Source: Scleromatobacter sp964418745
GTDB taxonomy: Bacteria; Pseudomonadota; Gammaproteobacteria; Burkholderiales; Burkholderiaceae_C
Assembly: GCA_964418745.1 (NCBI GenBank)
Contig: CAYQMX010000001.1
Span: forward strand, 248,001 to 312,000
Reading direction: 5' to 3'
Length of the DNA: 64,000 nucleotides
Below, piece after piece: positions 61,403 through 64,000 of this stretch. A program made the position numbers and the translations under genes. The notes under the pieces are model-generated. The model made no database searches, had not been told where the DNA came from, and saw only the letters and a program-made list of their open reading frames with translations. The stretch's first letter is position 1. The number at the start of each line of letters is the position of its first letter.

Positions 61403-61594
61403 TCAGGCGTTGGCGCGACGGCCGATCACGGTCACGTGCTGGACGGCGACGTGGGCCTGTCCGTAGGCGGCCATCGCGAGGCTGTCCGCAGCCGCGTACT
61501 GCGTCGTCGCGATGCCGTTCATGCCGGCGACGACGCCCAGGCTCATGAGGACGGAGAGGGCGAAGGCGGCGATGCGGGTGCGGGTGCTGTTCAT
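61403..61594 (-). CDS. Small secreted protein of unknown function
   Basis: The 63-residue product starts MNSTRTRIAAFALSVLMSLG, a signal peptide or membrane anchor, followed by a short mature part (about 30-63) with QYAAADSLAMAAYG and VAVQHVTVIGRR. An AGGAG ribosome site lies just upstream of ATG 61594. A strong terminator follows. The longer open frame upstream (to 61681) has no clear support. I do not recognise the family. It is probably a real, single-gene transcript. Confidence 0.65.
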   Translation of the reverse strand: MNSTRTRIAAFALSVLMSLGVVAGMNGIATTQYAAADSLAMAAYGQAHVAVQHVTVIGRRANA

Positions 61595-61741
61595 GATGGG
61601 CTCCTGGTGTCTGTGGGTGGCTCGGAGCACGCGTTTCGTGTTCCGATGAATGAACTTTAGGAGCGACCCGGGACACCGCAAACCGGGTTGCGACGAGCGG
61701 CGCCGCCCGCGGCGCCAGTTGCATCCCTTGCCGACGGACCG

Positions 61742-62677
61742 TCAGCGCGCGCGCGGCCGGGGCATGAACGCGTCGGCGGCGTGGGCGCGGATCACGTCCA
61801 GGAAGCGACGCAGGCGCGCGGGGTAGAAGCGGGCCTTCGGGTAGACCAGCCAGACCGGCAGCGGCGCGGCGCGCCATTGCGGCGCGAGGTGCACCAGCCG
61901 GCCCTGCGCGAGGTCGTCGGCCACCACCCAGGCCGACACGATCGCCGCGCCGACGCCCGTCACCGCCGCGGTGCGCAACGCGTACAGGCTGTCGGTGCTG
62001 ATGCGTGGCGCGATGGGAAAGCGCGCCGCGGCGTCGCCGGCCAGCGACGCCAGCGCCACCTCGGTGCGGTAGTACGGCCGCAGGGCGAGCCAGGGCAGTC
62101 GGGCCAGGTCGGCCGGCGCCGGCGCCGCGGGCAGCAGGGCGGCCAACGCGGGCGCCGCGACGACGATGCGCGGCACTTCGGCGAGCTGGATGGCGACCAC
62201 GGCCAGGTCGTCCACCTCGCCCACCTGGATCGCGCAGTCGATGCCCTCGGCGATGAAGTCGGGTCGGCGGTCGTGCAGCAGCCATTCGACGTTGACGCGG
62301 GGGTAGCGGGCCAGGTAGTCGGCCAGCGGCGCCACCAGTTGCTGCTGGCCGAACGCATGCGGGGCGATCACGCGCAGGCTGCCTTCGGGCTCGTCGCCGG
62401 CCCCGCGCACGTCGGCCTCGAAGGCGTGCCAGCTGGCCAACAGTTCCCGGGCGCGCTCCAGGCAGCGCTGGCCGTCCTCGGTCAGCGTCATCGAATGCGT
62501 GGAACGGCGCAGCAGCCGCACCCCCAGCGCACGCTCCAGCGCCTGCAGCCGCCGGCTGACGGTGGGTTGCGTCGTGCCCAGCTGCGCGGCGGCGGCCGAC
62601 AGGTTGCCGGCATCGACGATGCGCACGAAGGTTTCCATCAACTCGAATCGGTCCGCGGGGGTGCTCGACTTGGTCAT
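61742..62677 (-). CDS. LysR-family regulator
   Basis: The 311-residue protein has an N-terminal helix-turn-helix (FVRIVDAGNLSAAAAQLGTTQPTVSRRLQALERAL) with LLRRSTHSMTLTEDGQRCLERA, and an effector domain with LRVIAPHAFGQQQLVAPL and TDSLYALRTAAVTGVGAAIVS. It belongs to the large group of LysR proteins similar to DsdC/PecT-type regulators, with unknown ligand. It is divergent from the MFS gene at 62776, whose expression it probably controls across a 98-bp gap. Confidence 0.87.
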   Translation of the reverse strand: MTKSSTPADRFELMETFVRIVDAGNLSAAAAQLGTTQPTVSRRLQALERALGVRLLRRSTHSMTLTEDGQRCLERARELLASWHAFEADVRGAGDEPEGSLRVIAPHAFGQQQLVAPLADYLARYPRVNVEWLLHDRRPDFIAEGIDCAIQVGEVDDLAVVAIQLAEVPRIVVAAPALAALLPAAPAPADLARLPWLALRPYYRTEVALASLAGDAAARFPIAPRISTDSLYALRTAAVTGVGAAIVSAWVVADDLAQGRLVHLAPQWRAAPLPVWLVYPKARFYPARLRRFLDVIRAHAADAFMPRPRAR

Positions 62678-62775
62678 GCGCTGAATGTATAGCCATTGTT
62701 CCCGGTGCGGGCCTTCACAGGCCTTCGACCGCCCGGGAGAATGCGGTCATCCCCTGCCGAGCCGAGCCCGACGCC

Positions 62776-64000
62776 ATGTCCAACATTCATTCCGCGCATA
62801 GCCCCGAGGCAACGACGCCGGCCCTGACGCGGTCCCTGGTCGGCCTGCTGGCCGCGGGCGCCGGCCTGTCGGTCGCCGCGCTGTACTACAGCCAGCCGAT
62901 GCTGGGCGAGCTGGGTGCCGACATCGGCGCGACGGCGGGCCAGATCGGCCTGGTGCCCACGCTGACCCAGCTCGGCTACGCCGCGGGCATCTTCTTCCTG
63001 GCGCCGCTGGGCGACCGCTTCGACCGCCGCCGCATCATCCTGGCCAAGGCCGGCGCCCTGTGCGTGGCCCTGCTGGCCGCCGGCGCCACCTCGGGCCTGG
63101 CGCTGTTGCTGGCGGCCAGCCTCGCGGTGGGCCTGGCGGCCACGCTGGCCCAGGACATCGTGCCGGCCGCCGCCACCCTCGCGCCGGAGGCGCAGCGCGG
63201 CAAGATCGTCGGCACCGTGATGACGGGCCTGCTGCTGGGCATCCTGCTGTCGCGCGTGGTCAGCGGCTTCGTGGCGGCGCACTTCGGCTGGCGTGCGATG
63301 TTCGTGGCCGCGGCCGCGAGCATCGCCGTCTTCGCCGCCGTGGCCTGGCGTTCCCTGCCGCGCTTCCGGCCGACGACGCGCCTGCCCTACGTCGCACTGC
63401 TGGCCTCGTCGGCGCAGCTGTGGCGCCGCCATGGCGCGCTGCGCCGGGCCGCGCTGTCGCAGGGCCTGCTGGCCGTCGGCTTCAGCGCGTTCTGGTCGAC
63501 GCTGGCCGTCATGCTGCACGCGTCGGCCTGGCACCTGGGCAGCGCCGCCGCCGGCGCGTTCGGACTGGCCGGCGCCGCCGGGGCGCTCGGCGCGCCGCTG
63601 GCCGGGCGCCTGGCCGACCGCCGGGGCTCCGAGCTGGTCACGCGGCTGGGCACCGGCCTGGCCGCGATCGCGTTCCTGGCGATGGCGGCCGGCACGCGGC
63701 TGCCGCCGTCCGCGCAGCTGTGGGTGATCGGGCTCGGCGCGGTGGCCTTCGACCTCGGCGTGCAGGCCACGCTGATCGCGCACCAGACCCTGGTCTACGG
63801 CATCGATCCGGCCGCGCGCAGCCGCCTCAACGCCCTGCTGTTCACCGGCATGTTCGTCGGCATGGCCGGTGGCGCCGCCCTCGGCAGCCTGGTGCTGGCG
63901 CGCTGGGGCTGGCCGGGCGTGATGCTGCTGGCCGCCGCCGGCGCGGTGGCGGCGCTGGCCGTGCGCCTGTGGCCCGCGCGCTGCCGGGGCCGGCTGGCCG
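62776..64000 (+). CDS. MFS transporter, truncated by the window end
   Basis: The open frame runs from ATG 62776 to the window edge (408 codons visible, no stop). It shows 11 to 12 hydrophobic helices, with the MFS loop motif PLGDRFDRRRIILAK between helices 2 and 3 and a second related loop PLAGRLADRRGSELV. This is a drug/metabolite efflux or solute transporter of the DHA1 type, substrate unknown. The divergent LysR gene is probably its regulator. The visible length is close to that of a complete MFS protein. Confidence 0.87.
   Translation, partial: MSNIHSAHSPEATTPALTRSLVGLLAAGAGLSVAALYYSQPMLGELGADIGATAGQIGLVPTLTQLGYAAGIFFLAPLGDRFDRRRIILAKAGALCVALLAAGATSGLALLLAASLAVGLAATLAQDIVPAAATLAPEAQRGKIVGTVMTGLLLGILLSRVVSGFVAAHFGWRAMFVAAAASIAVFAAVAWRSLPRFRPTTRLPYVALLASSAQLWRRHGALRRAALSQGLLAVGFSAFWSTLAVMLHASAWHLGSAAAGAFGLAGAAGALGAPLAGRLADRRGSELVTRLGTGLAAIAFLAMAAGTRLPPSAQLWVIGLGAVAFDLGVQATLIAHQTLVYGIDPAARSRLNALLFTGMFVGMAGGAALGSLVLARWGWPGVMLLAAAGAVAALAVRLWPARCRGRLA

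Overview
The window is about 64 kb of very G+C-rich chromosomal DNA (third codon positions almost all G or C). Gene content points to a betaproteobacterium of the Burkholderiales, in the Comamonadaceae/Sphaerotilaceae range: kynurenine plus anthranilate-CoA catabolism, a pyrophosphate-type phosphofructokinase, a GspA/GspB pair, MaeB-type malic enzyme and a GCCCCC..GGGGGC intergenic repeat typical of that group. There is no phage, transposase, CRISPR array, rRNA or tRNA that I can see. The species is not determined.

Layout. 1-5.1 kb: end of an AlgI-like O-acyltransferase and an AlgX/AlgJ-like partner, a membrane protein, a GspA/GspB pair and a DUF3455 lipoprotein. 5.1-15.8 kb: a tryptophan-to-central-metabolism block. 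Kynureninase and tryptophan 2,3-dioxygenase run rightward. From the same 157-bp control region a leftward operon encodes the fused 2-aminobenzoyl-CoA monooxygenase/reductase, an SDR, a MarR regulator, an enoyl-CoA hydratase, an acyl-CoA dehydrogenase, an anthranilate-CoA ligase and a RidA protein. Anthranilate released by kynureninase would feed the leftward operon; kynurenine formamidase is not here. 16-25.9 kb: L,D-transpeptidase, LysR regulator, a lipoprotein hydrolase, then a signalling cluster (tandem HD-GYP protein, GGDEF-EAL protein, hybrid histidine kinase). 25.9-32 kb: phosphofructokinase, patatin, a PuuA-like ligase, a BaiN-like flavoprotein and a hydrolase. 32.2-37.6 kb: a secreted S53 peptidase and malic enzyme, separated by a 561-bp lower-G+C spacer with unexplained palindromes.

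37.7-48 kb: SnoaL-like protein with divergent TetR, a lipoprotein, a sigma factor with a membrane ankyrin partner, and an ABC ATPase followed by a 1274-residue permease fused to an M1-like metallopeptidase, then a metallophosphoesterase. 48.1-51.5 kb: a polar amino-acid ABC operon that looks broken. The permeases and an M14-type hydrolase are intact, the ATPase has two frame disruptions, and only a short possible remnant stands where the binding protein is expected. 51.6-64 kb: a TolB-like/amidohydrolase fusion, hydrolases, a CsbD-like stress protein behind a 12-C tract, a tautomerase, a CopZ-like chaperone and CopA-type copper ATPase, a thioredoxin-fold protein, a small secreted protein, and a LysR/MFS divergent pair cut by the right edge.

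The most unusual points are the degraded ABC operon (48.1-51.5 kb), the shared control region of the two catabolic operons with a MarR-type palindrome, the triple CCCNRTTCRGG motif around the malic enzyme terminator, and the peptidase-transporter fusion. Nothing seen is clearly a wholly new system.
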